Part shown: one piece after another, positions 11,470-22,463 of the stretch
Position numbering within the stretch: position 1 is the first letter of the stretch
Layout: each line of letters opens with the position of its first letter
NCBI GenBank assembly: GCA_030737835.1
Contig: JAUJYN010000028.1
Location: 1,922,001-1,986,000, forward strand
DNA: 64,000 nucleotides
Reading direction: 5' to 3'
Origin: Acorus gramineus
Lineage: Eukaryota > Streptophyta > Magnoliopsida > Acorales > Acoraceae
Made by a program: the position numbers and the translations under genes
The notes under the pieces: generated by a model
The model's database searches: none
What the model was told of the DNA's origin: nothing
Seen by the model: only the letters and a program-made list of their open reading frames with translations

Positions 11470-12255
11470 TCGCATCTCCTAATTTGCTACCAATGTGGGG
11501 GCAAAACGTGATAGTATCGAGAACTGTGCTTCACATGCCGCCACCGACTGGTCGCCCAACTACAACCATTGGAACTCCAGCATCCTGCACTCAATGGGCA
11601 CATTCATCACAGAGAGTCCACGCTCTCGACATCATCTAGTAGTACTCTCCCGGCGTGGCCTCTACCTGGTAGCCTCCCATGCCCACTAACTCTGCCATAT
11701 GGGCGCACAAACAAGCTTCCTCGATAGTATCTGGGAGCACCTCACAGGGCTCTGGCCTCTACTGGGTAGCCTTAACGCACGATGATATATCGAAGTGACT
11801 CTAGATGTGGCTATGGAACCCAGTCCATAAGCGATCACCCACCAAGCTACAAGAGGAAGCACCCAATCCCGATCGTACGCATCACCACTCGCTACAACAC
11901 CTTCCAAGTGAGAGGAAAAATTAATCATCAAATAGATGTTTCAAAGATGAATGACTGGGGAAAAAGGAACCCTTGGGAGGGCACCATAAGGTCTCGATAT
12001 AGGATATCCCGACAACCAAACAAGGAACACGGAGTACCCTAGCCCGGGTCTTAACGATGACCCCACAAGGCCCCTTAATCCCGATCAGGAAAACGGAAGA
12101 AGACATCGCCCATTAATGATAAAAATGCCACATCCTCAAAACTGGAAGCCTGTGCTTTACGCAAACTCCATGGTTACCAGCAATACCGATGCACGGGAAC
12201 CTAGCTCCATTTATCGAGACACGATCCATGCCTTAGAAATTGCAACCAGTTCATC

Positions 12256-12260
12256 ACTAC
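12256..12260. repeat. Target-site duplication of element A (left), ACTAC
   Basis: ACTAC directly precedes the LTR terminus TGTCACGCC at 12261 and is repeated exactly after the far terminus. Confidence 0.9.
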
Positions 12261-15093
12261 TGTCACGCCCCAGGGCGGCCGTCCCCGGGACGCGGCAAGT
12301 GTATATATAATATCAGAATCTACACAGGAGGTCAATAATATATCATACACAACAACTAGAATGACACACATGCAACAAAGGGGTTGACATGATATATACA
12401 CCAAATGCGGAAGCAAAAGACTGAATCTGTAAATAAACATTCTACAGACTCGATACTCAATCATCTGTCCTGTGAGAGCCAATATACACAAATACAACTG
12501 AACATATACAAACACGTGCCAAGCACGGAAATCAAATACATACAGTCAAGAAGGGATGTTGATAACCTCTGGCACTCGCGGAACGTGGCGCTGCTCCGCT
12601 ACTGAAGGAATCCCTCGGAAAGCTCCAACTGCTGCTCCGGCTCTAGCACAGGCTCAGTGACCACTGGGGAAAAACATATGCGAGGGGTGAGCCACACGCT
12701 CAGTGAACAGCACAACCCATGCATCACAGACAATATTTACCACAATTCCATTATTTATCCAGCCTCTACGACATAACAACATAATCCAGTGGTTCGTACC
12801 TCGCCGAACCACCACACCCTCACCCTCACCCATCAATGGGTGACATAGGCCATTGGGACTGATAATCATTCATTCACAAATCCAGTAGGTCGCTCATCAC
12901 CAACCCACTACACCCTCACCCTCACCCTACCACGGGTGACATAGGATTTTGGGACTGACTAGGCTGTTGGTCACCCTTGGTCCACCGATAGTCTCTCCTC
13001 CACTCCGTAGGCCGCTTGGTTTTCACCCACAACTTCGGCCCAGTCCGAAACCAAATCAGGAGGAGCCTACTGATGGGAACCCTTGGAAGGGACGACCTTT
13101 CTAACGCTGGGGCAGTCTCTACCGGATCCAACGAGGGGGACAGAACAGCCTATCCATACGCATATGATCCACTCGGATCCGCCGACAACACATCTCTACA
13201 ACTCAAATGTCATGAACTCTTCAGAGTTCCTCCAGGGCGCATAACTACGATGCGGGGAAATAAGTACAATAAAAGCAAGGTTGTAATATCATTGGGGGAA
13301 AGAACTCGGGAGGGCGGCGTGAGTTCCCGTTATAGGATACCCCGACAACCAAACAAAGAACACGGAGTACCCTAACCCGGGTCTCACCGCTGTCCTCGCA
13401 AGGCCCCTCCCCTATAATATTCACTAATATGCTAATAATCATACCAATCATACAACATTATTTATAATATTATTGGGACTAGAAACCTTGGGAGGGCAGC
13501 ATGAGGTCCCGATACAGGACATCCCGACAACCAAACAAGGAACACGGAGCACCCTAACACGGGTCTCAATGTTGACCTCGCAAGGCTCCTCCCTATAATA
13601 TTATCTAAGGCATGCGATTTTAACATACACTAGCATTTAATTTAATAAATAAACTAGTAGGACGCATGCATAGGCCGAGGTTTCCTAGCATGAAAACAGG
13701 GGGACATGGTGCATGGCTCTCACACCTATCCTATGGGTGCAAGTCCCTAACATAAAAGCCTAGGGTAGCATGCATTCTGTATTTAAAATCATGCTCACAT
13801 GCAATACATATTACTACAGACATTCAATATGGTGAGAACAAAACATAAATACTCTAAATACCCAAACATACAAAACCCACAACTAAACACCTAACACTCG
13901 GGCAAACGTGCATACGACCCGCACGCACGCTAGCCCGAGCACTCCGGCTACCACCCGCACGGCCACCCGCCCTCGGATGCGCCGCCGCGCCTCAGACCGC
14001 GCGTCCAGCCCAGCGCGCCCCCGCGCGCACTGCACGCACGCCCCAGCACGCGCGCGCACTGGTCCCCAGCACCGCGCCCAGGCGCATGCCCAGGCGCCCT
14101 GCCCAGAACCCAGGCACAGTGCCCAGGTGCCCAGCCCGCGCGCGCGCACGCTCGCGCGCACGCCCGCGCGCACCCGCGCGCACTCCCGCGCACACCCCCG
14201 CTCGCGCCAGCACCCCCGCGCACGCTCCCGCGCGCGACTACGCCTGCCAGCGCCCAGCTCCACCCGCGCGCACGTCCGCGCGCACGAGCGCGCGCGCCCC
14301 TGCCAGCTGCTGCGCCTGCTGCCTGTGCTGCTGCCACCAGCCACCCTGCCCGAGCACCTCAACCACCACCCACCGGCCACCCCAAGGCCTCCGACCACCC
14401 CCCACAGCCCTCCGACGGCCACCCACCGCCGCCGACCACCTCCCAACCTCAAATCCACCCTCCTAACATACATCTACACAAGAAAAAGAGGGAAAAAGAG
14501 GCTTACCAAGGGAGGAAGGGAAGTCTGGTTGTTCTCCGCGCACCGAAACCTCTCCCAAAGGGCTTCCAACGCCCGGATCTACTCCCACCTCCGAAATGAG
14601 CCAAAACAGAGGAGAAGAGAGGGCGGACGGAGGGGCAAAACTCGCCGGAATTCGGATTTGAAAGCACCGGAGTGTAGATCGGGACCCGATCTACACTTCC
14701 TATGCTTTGGGTTTTAAGCTTTGAGGGCTCTAGGGGGCTCAAAAGTGAGAAATAGAGAGAAGGGAGAGAGAAAATGAAATTGGTAGGGATGATGAATAGT
14801 GATTTCGAAATTAGATCCCACCTATATATAGCGAGCGACTTAAAAACCCAGATACGCCCCGAAACTGTGAAATTTTGGAAACGTTACCGGAATTCAACGA
14901 AATTTTCGTGAGAGGCCTAAAATGGCACCAGGACACCAAATATGCAGTTAGATTTCCAATCGGAGTCCTCTAGCTCAGGACGATAGCTAACAGTCCAAAA
15001 ATTAGCGGTTCCGATCGAAAACCGAAAAAAAACGAAAAACTGCCAGAAAGCTCCAACGGTTACCAGCAGGCTAAAAGTGACACATATATAACA
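12261..15093 (-). repeat. Element A, 3' LTR
   Basis: The LTR runs from TGTCACGCC (its 3' end, plus-strand reading) to CATATATAACA, giving TG..CA in element sense. It contains two G-rich/hairpin units (12810-12940), two copies of the 105-110 bp module (13306-13408, 13486-13590), a CpG-rich block (13890-14340) and a TATA-like box at 14823-14830. It is shorter than its partner mainly because a segment of about 145 bases present in the 5' LTR is absent here. Confidence 0.88.
14823..14830 (-). promoter_or_regulatory. Candidate TATA box of element A 3' LTR
   Basis: TATATATA is set in GC-rich sequence about 270 bases inside the LTR start (element sense). It is followed downstream by a purine/pyrimidine-biased leader, and the same site is kept in the partner LTR. 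This is a position expected for a U3 promoter. There is no direct evidence of use. Confidence 0.4.
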
Positions 15094-15107
15094 TTCTTCC
15101 CCCCTTA
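15094..15107 (-). other. Polypurine tract of element A
   Basis: In element sense the bases directly before the 3' LTR read TAAGGGGGGAAGAA, a classical plus-strand priming tract. Nearly the same tract precedes the LTRs of C, D and G. Confidence 0.85.
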
Positions 15108-15110
15108 GGA

Positions 15111-15690
15111 AATTTTGTCCTCAAAATATGCAAAAACATCTAGGAGGGGAAAAGATACGCGTCACACCTGGCATCCTTGAGCTCTCAAGTGTCCTCGACA
15201 CCGGAACGGTGCTGCCATCGCACCTCGACCAACTGGACGGTCTTGGTGCAGAGCCTCCTCACGCGGCGGTCCATGATCTCAATCGACTGCTCCACGAATG
15301 ACTATCCGGCTCAGAGACGAGCGGCTCGAACGGGATGACGTGGGCAGGATCGCGGACACACCTTTACCCAACTGCGAACCCACCACTCCAAGACGGAGAG
15401 GTAAGAATTGGCGCTGAGGTGAGCCTCCGATAAACTCCAGGAAGCTCTCCTCGCAAGAAGGGGACCACTCGAACCGGCATCCTTCCGAGTAAGGCGGTTA
15501 AGAGGAACAGCTATCTTCGAGAGTCCCTCGTCAAGCTTCCTACAATAACCCTCTAACTCGGGAAGCTCCGAATCCTTGCGGGGTTCGACGGTCGGCGCCA
15601 ATCTGACGCGACGAGCGTCTTGCCCGGGTCCACAGATATGCCTTCACCAGAAATCACCCAGCCCCAAAGGCCTTAACCTCTAACCAAAAC
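15111..15690 (-). pseudogene. pol remnant of element A (RT end and integrase end pieces)
   Basis: The stretch near 15601-15450 contains KIAVPLNRLTRKDA, which matches the conserved region after the reverse transcriptase palm in Tekay/Del elements. The stretch next to the LTR resembles the end of integrase. Only small portions of pol are represented. Confidence 0.6.
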
Positions 15691-15719
15691 TCGCACTTGA
15701 TCTTTCATCTATCTGATGC

Positions 15720-16430
15720 TTCCATGGTATCCCTTGTCTGGGAAAAGAAACCTCGGGAGGGCACCATGAAATCCCGATATAGGATACCCCGACAACCAAA
15801 CAAGGAACACGAAGTACCCTAGCCCGGGTTCCAACGCCGACCTCACAAGGCCCCTTAATCCAGAAAGGAACACTAGAAGAAGACATCATTTTAAATAACA
15901 CTACTAACCCTCTCCGGATCACCTACATCTAGATGATCACCCAACGATGTCCTTCAACATCCACAAGACCGGACCCAACATCATTGGGAATGGTCCAACA
16001 GAACTTGGGTCACGAGCGACCCGTCTTCGCCTCATCCACACCCTCACTCCCTAAAGGAGACATTTTGGGACTTTGGGAGAGACTTAGACTGCTCTCTACC
16101 CCTGTTCCACCGGTAGCCTCTCCCCGCTCCGTAGCTCTCCTGGTCCTCTGATCGGGAGCCTGTCTAACGCCGGGGCTGTACTACGCGGATCCAACGAAGG
16201 GGAGAGCGATTCCACGCTCGCGACACCATTCGATAATCTCTTACCGGGTAGCTCCTACCTAGCATACTCCCAAATTCAGTACCCCTCCGACTGCATCGGT
16301 GGTACCTACTGATGGGAACTCTCTGCCAGGACGGCCAAAACCCGGCTTCCTTAACCCAAACAACCACTCTTAATACTCACTCATCCAGATACCCCACACA
16401 CTTGCATAATAACCACCAAACACACACACA
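15720..16430 (-). repeat. LTR- and interior-derived block inside element A
   Basis: The block holds one copy of the 105-110 bp module (15751-15860), followed by sequence matching the central part of the D/G-type LTRs: CACCCTCACTCC, the CACCGGTAGCCTCTCC region and the GTAGGTACC-type module near 16300. A closely similar LTR-derived block occurs in the interior of element H at 54003-54470, which points to template switching or nested insertion in a shared ancestor. Confidence 0.65.
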
Positions 16431-16489
16431 CTATCCTTATACTAGAGAGCTGGGAACACAAGATGATACCTCGAACCATGACACCCGAA

Positions 16490-17783
16490 GGCTGCCCTCC
16501 TCGGCCGTAAGCGCTGCAACTCTGCCCTGGACCAACCGCGGCTGAGGAGCAGGGCACGCCTCGCCGGCTGCACTGGCTGCTGCTGACGCTGAGGCTGCTG
16601 CTGGCGCGGAAGCTGCTGCTGCAAGAACTGCGGCTGCTGAGGTGGCACTCAGGGTCGGCCAGCATCAGGGCAATGGTATCTGATATGCCCGATGCACTGA
16701 CAATGGAAGTAGCGCCGCTTCTCCGGCTGCATGGACTGGATGGGCACTGCTGCAATGGGTGCTGGATCCCACCCTGGCACCGCATCAGCTGGAGGAGAGG
16801 CAGCCGCTGACTGATCGAAGCGGGGCCTCTTCCTCTTGCGCTGCCCCTGGTCCCGACTCCCGGAAGGACCCTGATCTGAAGAAGGGGTCGGAGCCCGCAC
16901 CTGGATCCCGAGGTCTCTCTCGACGGTCTTCGCCCGAGACACTAAGTCGGAGTACCTCGTGAAAGCGTGGGCGGTGACGTGCACCCGGATAGCGCTGCTG
17001 AGACCGAGCTCGAATCGACGGCACCTCGACTCCTCGTCCATCACCAACGCTGGAGCGAATCTGGACAGCCTCGTAAAGCGCGTAGAGTAGTCAGCAACCG
17101 ACATGGAGCCCTGCGTCAATTGCTCAAACTCCCGCATCACGATCTGGCGTCGAGAACGGGAAATACTCCTCCAAGAAATACCTCCGGAAACCCGCCCAAG
17201 ATAGCTGCTCCACTCCCTCTGGGATGTCCACCACTCGGGTAGCCCACCAGTCGGCGGCGTTACCCTTCAGCATGAAGGTGGCCAAGGCGACTCGCTGGCG
17301 ATCGGTGCAAAGCATGGCCGTGAAAATCGTGTCCACCTCCCTCAACCAACGCTCTGGCGCAAGAGGATCTGCCGACTGCCCATGGAACTCGGGAGGGTGG
17401 AGCTTCAGAAAGGCGCTGAGGCCGCTCTGCTGCACTCGCGCTGCCGCCTCCAGCTCCTCCTCCCTCTGCAGGGGATCCTGAACTCCTACCGCCGGAATCG
17501 CCACCGAAACTGGGGGTACATCGGGTACCACAGGCGGATCTGCTACTAAGGGGACCTGCGGAACTGCCTCGCGGGTCACCCTCAGCTCCCGAATCTCTCT
17601 AGCCTGCTCTGCCAGCATCCTCGTCTGTGTCTCCACCAAATCAGCCAACCGAGCGAAAGCACGCTCCCAAGCAGGAGGCTCCTGCGTCAAGGGCTCTCCG
17701 GTAGCATCCTCATCTCTGGTAGGTCCGGAAACCTCCAAAGACCGAGAGGGACCTCATCCGCGCCGTCCTCTGCGAGGAGGCAT
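16490..17783 (-). pseudogene. gag region of element A (Tekay/Del-like)
   Basis: In element sense, gag begins with MPPRRG-type sequence shortly after the primer-binding site. It continues through a coiled helix (WERAFARLADLVETQTR), a valine/proline linker and the conserved gag core (FLKLHPPEFHGQ, MLKGNAADWWA). After these come the MREFEQLTQGSMSVADYSTRFTR helix region, a basic stretch (RKRKRPRFDQSAA), a zinc-knuckle region with CIGHIRYHCPDAGRP, and a Gln-rich tail near 16640-16560. This order is that of Tekay/Del chromovirus gag and matches element I at 60208. It is better preserved than pol but not whole. Confidence 0.8.
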
Positions 17784-17880
17784 ATCAGCACCCTAAGAAA
17801 CCAGACACTAGGATCAGAATACTCATATAGAAATCCTAGGACTCATCTCTACGAAAGGAGGACTATTGGCTCTGACAGGA

Positions 17881-17896
17881 CCAGGCTCTGATACCA
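17881..17896 (-). other. Primer-binding site of element A
   Basis: In element sense the site reads TGGTATCAGAGCCTGG, complementary to the 3' end of plant initiator tRNA-Met. It starts six bases inside the 5' LTR end. Confidence 0.92.
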
Positions 17897-17902
17897 ACTT
17901 TT

Positions 17903-20900
17903 TGTCACGCCCCAGGGCGGCCGTCCCCGGGACGCGGCAAGTGTATATATAATATCAGAATCTACACAGGAGGTCAATAATATATCATACACAACAACTA
18001 GAATGACACACATGCAACAAAGGGGCTGACATGATATATACACCAAATGCGGAAGCAAAAGACTGAATCTGTAAATAAACATTCTACAGACTCGATACTC
18101 AATCATCTGTCCTGTGAGAGCCAATATACACAAATACAACTGAACATATACAAACACGTGCCAAGCACGGAAATCAAATACATACAGTCAAGAAGGGATG
18201 CTGATAACCTCTGGCACTCGCGGAACGTGGCGCTGCTCCGCTACTGAAGGAATCCCTCGGAAAGCTCCAACTGCTGCTCCGGCTCTAGCTCAGGCTCAGT
18301 GACCACTGGGGAAAAACATATGCGAGGGGTGAGCCACACGCTCAGTGAACAGCACAACCCATGCATCACAGACAATATTTACCACAATTCCATTATTTAT
18401 CCAGCCTCTAAGACATAACAACATAATCCAGTGGTTCGTACCTCGCCGAACCACCACACCCTCACCCTCACCCATCAATGGGTGACATAGGCTATTGGGA
18501 CTGATAATCATCCATTCACAAATCCAGTAGGTCGCTCATCGCCAACCCACTACACCCTCACCCTCACCCTACCACGGGTGACATAGGATTTTGGGACTGA
18601 CTAGGCTGTTGGTCACCCTTGGTCCACCGATAGTCTCTCCTCCACTCCGTAGGCCGCTTGGTTTTCACCCACAACTTCGGCCCAGTCCGAAACCAAATCA
18701 GGAGGAGCCTACTGATGGGAACCCTTGGAAGGGACGACCTTTCTAACGCTGGGGCAGTCTCTACCGGATCCAACGAAGGGGACAGAACAGCCTATCCATA
18801 CGCATATGATCCACTCGGATCCGCCGACAACACATCTCTACAACTCAAATGTCATGAACTCTTCAGAGTTCCTCCAGGGCGCATAACCACGATGCGGGGA
18901 AATAAGTACAATAAAAGCAAGGTTGTAATATCATTGGGGGAAAGAACTCGGGAGGGCGGCGTGAGTTCCCGTTATAGGATACCCCGACAACCAAACAAGG
19001 AACACGGAGTACCCTAACCCGGGTCTCACCGCTGTCCTCGCAAGGCCCCTCCCCTATAATATTCACTAATATGCTAATAATCATACCAATCATACAACAT
19101 TATTTATAATATTATTGGGACTAGAAACCTTGGGAGGGCAGCATGAGGTCCCGATACAGGACATCCCGACAACCAAACAAGGAACACGGAGCACCCTAAC
19201 ACGGATCTCAATGTTGACCTCGCAAGGCTCCTCCCTATAATATTATCTAAGGCATGCGATTTAACATACACTAGCATTTAATTTAATAAATAAACTAGTA
19301 GGGCGCATGCATAGGCCGAGGTTTCCTAGCATGAAAACAGGGGGACATGGTGCATGGCTCTCACACCTATCCTATGGGTGCAAGTCCCTAACATAAAAGC
19401 CTAGGGTAGCATGCATTCTGTATTTAAAATCATGCTCACATGCAATACATATTACTACAGGTTAATATAATCCACGGTGCCCCAGGAGAGGTCGGTATAC
19501 GCCCAAGTGCGTATGACCCCTCTCTACTGGGTTGGATTGTCCCACTCACCGGTATCTGGGTCGTCGCGCGACCGTCCGTCCAGATCTGCAAGACAGACAT
19601 TCAATATGGTGAGAACAAAACATAAATACTCTAAATACCCAAACATACAAAACCCACAACTAAACACCTAACACTCGGGCAAACGTGCGTACGACCCGCA
19701 CGCACGCTAGCCCGAGCACTCCGGCTACCACCCGCACGGCCACCCGCCCTCGGATGCTCCGCCGCGCCTCAGCCCGCGCGCCCCGACGCACTGCCGCACG
19801 CACGCGACGCTGGCGCACGCCCGCGCGCACCGCGCGTCCAGCCCAGCGCGCCCCCGCGCGCACTGCACGCATGCCCCAGCACGCGCGCGCACTGGTCCCC
19901 AGCACCGCGCCCAGGCGCATGCCCAGGCGCCCTGCCCAGCACCCAGGCACAGTGCCCAGGTGCCCAGCCCGAGCGCGCGCACGCTCGCGCGCACGCCCGC
20001 GCGCGCCCGCGCGCACTCCCACGCACACCCCCTCTCGCGCCAGCACCCGCGCGCCCGCTCCGCGCGAACCCGCGCACCCGCGCGCACGCTCCCGCGCGCG
20101 ACTGCGCGCCCGACTGCGCCTGCCAGCGCCCAGCTCCACCCGCGCGCACGCCCGCGCGCACATCCGTGCGCACGCGCGCGCGCGCGCCCCTGCCAGCTGC
20201 TGCGCCTGCTGCCTGTGCTGCTGCCTGTGCTGCTGCCACCAGCCACCCTGCCCGAGCACCTCAACCACCACCCACCGGCCACCCCAAGGCCTCCGACCAC
20301 CCCCACAGCCCTCCGACGGCCACCCACCGCCGCCGACCGCCTCCCAACCTCAAATCCACCCTCCTAACATACATCTACACAAGAAAAGAGGGGAAAAGAG
20401 GCTTACCAAGGGGAGGAAGGGAAGTCCGGTTGTTCTCCGCGCACCGAAACCTCTCCCAAAGGGCTTCCAACGCCCGGATCTACTCCCACCTCCGAAATGG
20501 GCCAAAACAGAGGAGAAGAGAGGGCGGACGGAGGGGTAAAACTCGCCGGAATTCGGATTTGAAAGCACCGGAGTGTAGATCGGGACCCGATCTACACTTC
20601 CTATGCTTTAGGTTTTAAGCTTTGAGGGCTCTAGGGGGCTCAAAAGTGAGAAATAGAGAGAGGGGAGAGAGAAAATGAAATTGGTAGGGATGATGAATAG
20701 TGATTTTGAAATTAGATCCCACCTATATATAGCGAGCGACTTAAAAACCCAGATACGCCCCGAAACTGTGAAATTTCGGAAACGTTACCGGAATTCAACG
20801 AAATTTTCGTGAGAGGCCTAAATGGCATCAGGACACCAAATATGCAGTTAGATTTCCAATCGGAGTCCTCTAACTCAGGACGATAGCTAACAGTCCAAAA

Positions 20901-20993
20901 ATTAGCGGTTCCGATCAAAAACCGGTGAAAACCGAAAAACTACCAGAATGCTCCAACGGTTACCAGCAGGCTAAAAGTGACACATACATAACA
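17903..20993 (-). repeat. Element A, 5' LTR
   Basis: This 3091-base LTR has termini TGTCACGCC and CATACATAACA in plus reading. It holds copies of the 105-110 bp module at 18946-19050 and 19128-19232, a 36-base splice-bordered block at 19550-19585, a CpG-rich block at 19675-20230 and a TATA-like box at 20724-20731. Its extra segment around 19459-19602 matches sequence at 58603-58740 in LTR I, so it is ancestral rather than gained. Confidence 0.9.
20724..20731 (-). promoter_or_regulatory. Candidate TATA box of element A 5' LTR
   Basis: TATATATA occurs at the position matching 14823-14830 in the partner LTR. In the 5' LTR this would drive the genomic transcript. Confidence 0.45.
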
Positions 20994-20998
20994 ACTAC
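20994..20998. repeat. Target-site duplication of element A (right), ACTAC
   Basis: ACTAC follows the LTR terminus CATAACA at 20993. Five-base duplications are normal for Ty3/gypsy integrase. The empty-site equivalent is visible in D near 38740-38760. Confidence 0.9.
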
Positions 20999-21232
20999 CG
21001 TACTACTGGGCTTGAATTTCCTGCCCATGCCTTAATCTCAGAACAAGGGACCCAACAACTGACCCTATTCAGTTGACCCAGTCAAACTCTTAAGGGGGTC
21101 CAGGGGTGGCCACATCCACGTCCACGGATGCGAGGAGGCATGTCAGCAACCTAAGATAAACTTCTAAAACCAGAGTACTCGGATGACAATCCTACGACTC
21201 ATCTATACGACTAGACTTAGGCTCTGACAGGA

Positions 21233-21248
21233 CCACGCACTGATACCA
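21233..21248 (-). other. Primer-binding site of element B
   Basis: In element sense it begins TGGTATCAG, followed by less conserved bases than in A or I. It matches initiator tRNA-Met in its core and sits between the B LTR and a gag start of the MPPR type at about 21142. Confidence 0.75.
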
Positions 21249-21253
21249 ACTTT

Positions 21254-22463
21254 TATCAAGCCCTAGGGCGGCTGCCCCCTAGAAGTGGCAATATATAAAG
21301 CATCAGCTATCAATTACAAGAGGTCAACAATGATTCTAATAAATAACACACAAAGCTGGCAAAACAATGATAACTGATAGTTCAACTAAAATGCGGAAGC
21401 ATAAAAATATCAATAAGTCTGTAAACCAAAAACATTATTACAGACTCGAATACACAATCACCGTCCTGTGAGAGCCAAGTCTAGTCCAATGAAATACAAC
21501 CAGTGCAACACGCACGATTACAAATACATAAATGACACTAAGATTGCTGACATCCTCACGCTCGCTAACCGCCAGACGAGACACTCGACACACTCGAACC
21601 CCGCCACTGGGAAGCTCCAACTCCACGCCCAACACCGCCCTTATGGAAGAAACAATATGTGAGGGGTGAGCTACAAGCTCAGTGAGTGGCTGGAAGCCAA
21701 ACACCATTACAACAGTTCAATACTAAGGCAATTTCCTTTCAAGAAAAAACATGGGTAGAAACCCAAAGGATAACAAGGTCACGCGACGGAGTGACTGAAC
21801 CTCACCCTCACTCCCCGGAGGGAGGCTTTTGGGACACTCGAGGAGGAACAACTGTTAACCATAACACTTGGTGTTACTGGATAACAGTTACAACGAGTCC
21901 ATCCGCTACGAGGTAGAGATATACTTTGAGACCTCAAGCGTTGGAGGAACATACCCAGAGTATACTCGATGGGTATAAGAGTCACGTGACGACGTGACTC
22001 AACTCATCCTCACCCTCACCCCTAAGGGTGACACAAGACCGTTGGAAGAGAACCTTTTGCTCTACACCCTTCATCATCCGGTAGCCCTCTTTCGAGCAGC
22101 ATCTACCTGGTATACTCCCATGATCAGTACATCTGCTGAACACATTGGTAGTACATATAGATGGGAGCCCTCTTTCAAGACAGCTTCAACGTCGAGCATC
22201 TTCAACATGGATCCGATAAAGGAGAGAATGATTCCACGCTCGCAATATCATCCGATAGCCCCCTCTCGCGTAGCCTCTACCTATTGGCCTTCCACGATCG
22301 GTACATCCGCTAGATGGGTACAGCAGTACGCATCGGTAGTACTTACAAGTGGTGGCACCACACAAGCTAGCTTCAACGCTGGGGCAGCTTCGGTGCACAA
22401 CGATATTGGGAGGAAGACTTCGCGTTCGCAATGCCAACCCTATGGAAAATCAACTACCCTATG
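21254..22463 (-). repeat. Element B, 5' LTR, first part
   Basis: The LTR starts near 21254 after the primer-binding site and runs to the insertion point of D. It includes the GTCTGTAATAATG-type end region (21415-21440 in reverse), the acceptor-like block near 21640 and G-rich tracts near 22005-22020. It also holds degenerate units of the GTAGGTACC-type module (about 22060-22440). The last five bases, CTATG, are D's target duplication. Confidence 0.75.
22459..22463. repeat. Target-site duplication of element D (left), CTATG
   Basis: CTATG directly precedes TGTCACGCC at 22464 and recurs exactly at 42482-42486. Confidence 0.9.

Larger units (their letters stand above)
12261..20993 (-). mobile_element. 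Element A: young Tekay-like LTR element with both LTRs
   Basis: A has two LTRs (12261-15093 and 17903-20993), a primer-binding site, a polypurine tract, a gag region and perfect ACTAC target duplications. The interior is only about 2.8 kb, shorter than a full Tekay element, and is a mosaic of gag, a small pol remnant and an LTR-derived block, so A is defective. By-eye comparison of about 1.5 kb of the two LTRs gives roughly 0.8% substitutions. With a commonly used grass rate of 1.3e-8 per site per year this means about 0.3 million years, so A is the youngest dated insertion here. Confidence 0.88.

Noticed and set aside
11971-12080. The 105-110 bp module as a SINE
   Set aside because: No A-tail, no polymerase III A and B boxes that I can recognise, and no target duplications around the copies.
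12201-12515. Minus-strand frame with hydrophobic, Cys-rich residues (repeated at 17849-18157, 51469-51741 and 54868-55092)
   Set aside because: It coincides with the conserved end region of A- and H-type LTRs and recurs only because the LTR does; no protein family is recognisable.
13883-14717. Long open frames rich in Arg, Ala and Pro on both strands (also at 19660-20618, 24919-25792, 27076-27882, 33536-34199 and 57602-58475)
   Set aside because: They lie on the CpG-rich LTR blocks, are open in several frames and on both strands at once, and consist of low-complexity R/A/P/C/T strings. High GC content removes stop codons by chance.
8877-22463. The LTR pieces at 8877-9870 and 21254-22463 as the two LTRs of one element
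   Set aside because: They are of the same type but in opposite orientation, so they cannot be the direct LTR pair of a single insertion.
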